64,000 nt of DNA from Dehalococcoides mccartyi (GTDB taxonomy: Bacteria > Chloroflexota > Dehalococcoidia > UBA2979). The stretch covers positions 1-64,000 of the forward strand of contig CAMBFG010000003.1 in the NCBI GenBank assembly GCA_945865925.1. The letters are read 5' to 3'. Position numbers and translations under genes: made by a program. Below the pieces are notes generated by a model that did not search any database, had not been told where the DNA came from, and saw only the letters and a list, made by a program, of their open reading frames with translations. Positions 63,934-64,000 of the stretch are shown here, one piece after another; positions within the stretch are counted from its first letter, which is position 1; the number at the start of each line of letters is the position of its first letter.

Positions 63934-64000
63934 ATCGAGAAGCCGAGCCTCAGGTGGCTCGGCGTGATGCGCACGCTACGCCCTCGATGACGTTATGTGG

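Overview
The window is a high-GC bacterial chromosome segment carrying housekeeping genes. It most likely comes from a member of the Chloroflexota, possibly a Dehalococcoidia/Tepidiforma-like lineage. The lineage call is an inference. It rests on Thr-Pro-rich (TPTxTPT) stalk proteins, a sigma factor paired with a DUF5667-like protein, an HspR-controlled dnaJ/clpC operon, a GlnR-like regulator beside two glutamine synthetases, and several acyl-CoA dehydrogenases. I see no phage, transposase, integrase or CRISPR array. Most long ORFs in the track are antisense or out-of-frame shadows caused by the high GC content.

Layout. 1-5.5 kb: the start of a secreted protein leaving the left edge, a 730-base gap, an ECF-like sigma factor with its DUF5667-like partner, a small zinc-ribbon ORF and two tandem MFS exporters. 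5.6-7.8 kb: small hypotheticals, a P-loop kinase and a monooxygenase-fold protein. 7.8-12.8 kb: a protein-quality-control block, dnaJ-hspR-clpC behind an HspR operator (HAIR), followed by htpX. 12.8-20.6 kb: a VOC protein, a pair of acyl-CoA dehydrogenases, a coiled-coil protein, a secreted HExxH protein and a flavin-reductase-like protein. 20.6-24.4 kb: holB-ricT-rhodanese. 24.8-27.4 kb: a MaoC pair and lysA. 27.4-34.1 kb: a minus-strand run of acyl-CoA dehydrogenase, a YkgJ-like protein, tsaD, prs and secA. 34.4-45.5 kb: a pseudo-PP2C/beta-propeller membrane protein, moaA-moaC, an aminotransferase, an ABC exporter pair, MerR, tRNA-Thr and a VapBC module.

45.6-53.5 kb is an origin-proximal block on the plus strand: rpmH-rnpA-yidD, a perfect parS with DnaA-box-like sequences, a beta-propeller lipoprotein, yidC-jag, a PfkB kinase, parA-parB, ridA and a DinB-like gene. 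dnaA, dnaN, gidB and mnmG are not in the window. 53.5-59.7 kb is a nitrogen block: a GlnR-like response regulator, a stand-alone winged-helix regulator and two type I glutamine synthetases. Direct GAAAC repeats with 11-bp phasing lie upstream of glnR and glnA2 and in the gap between the winged-helix gene and glnA1. The right end holds a MaoC-like/PPOX/CDF operon and a repeat-rich secreted protein broken by a frameshift.

Two themes run across the window. First, many genes have a TANNNT -10 element only 6-9 bases before the start codon and no Shine-Dalgarno sequence, which points to widespread leaderless transcription. Second, three otherwise unrelated secreted proteins share a GAPxFVN motif that may mark a lineage-specific extracellular domain.
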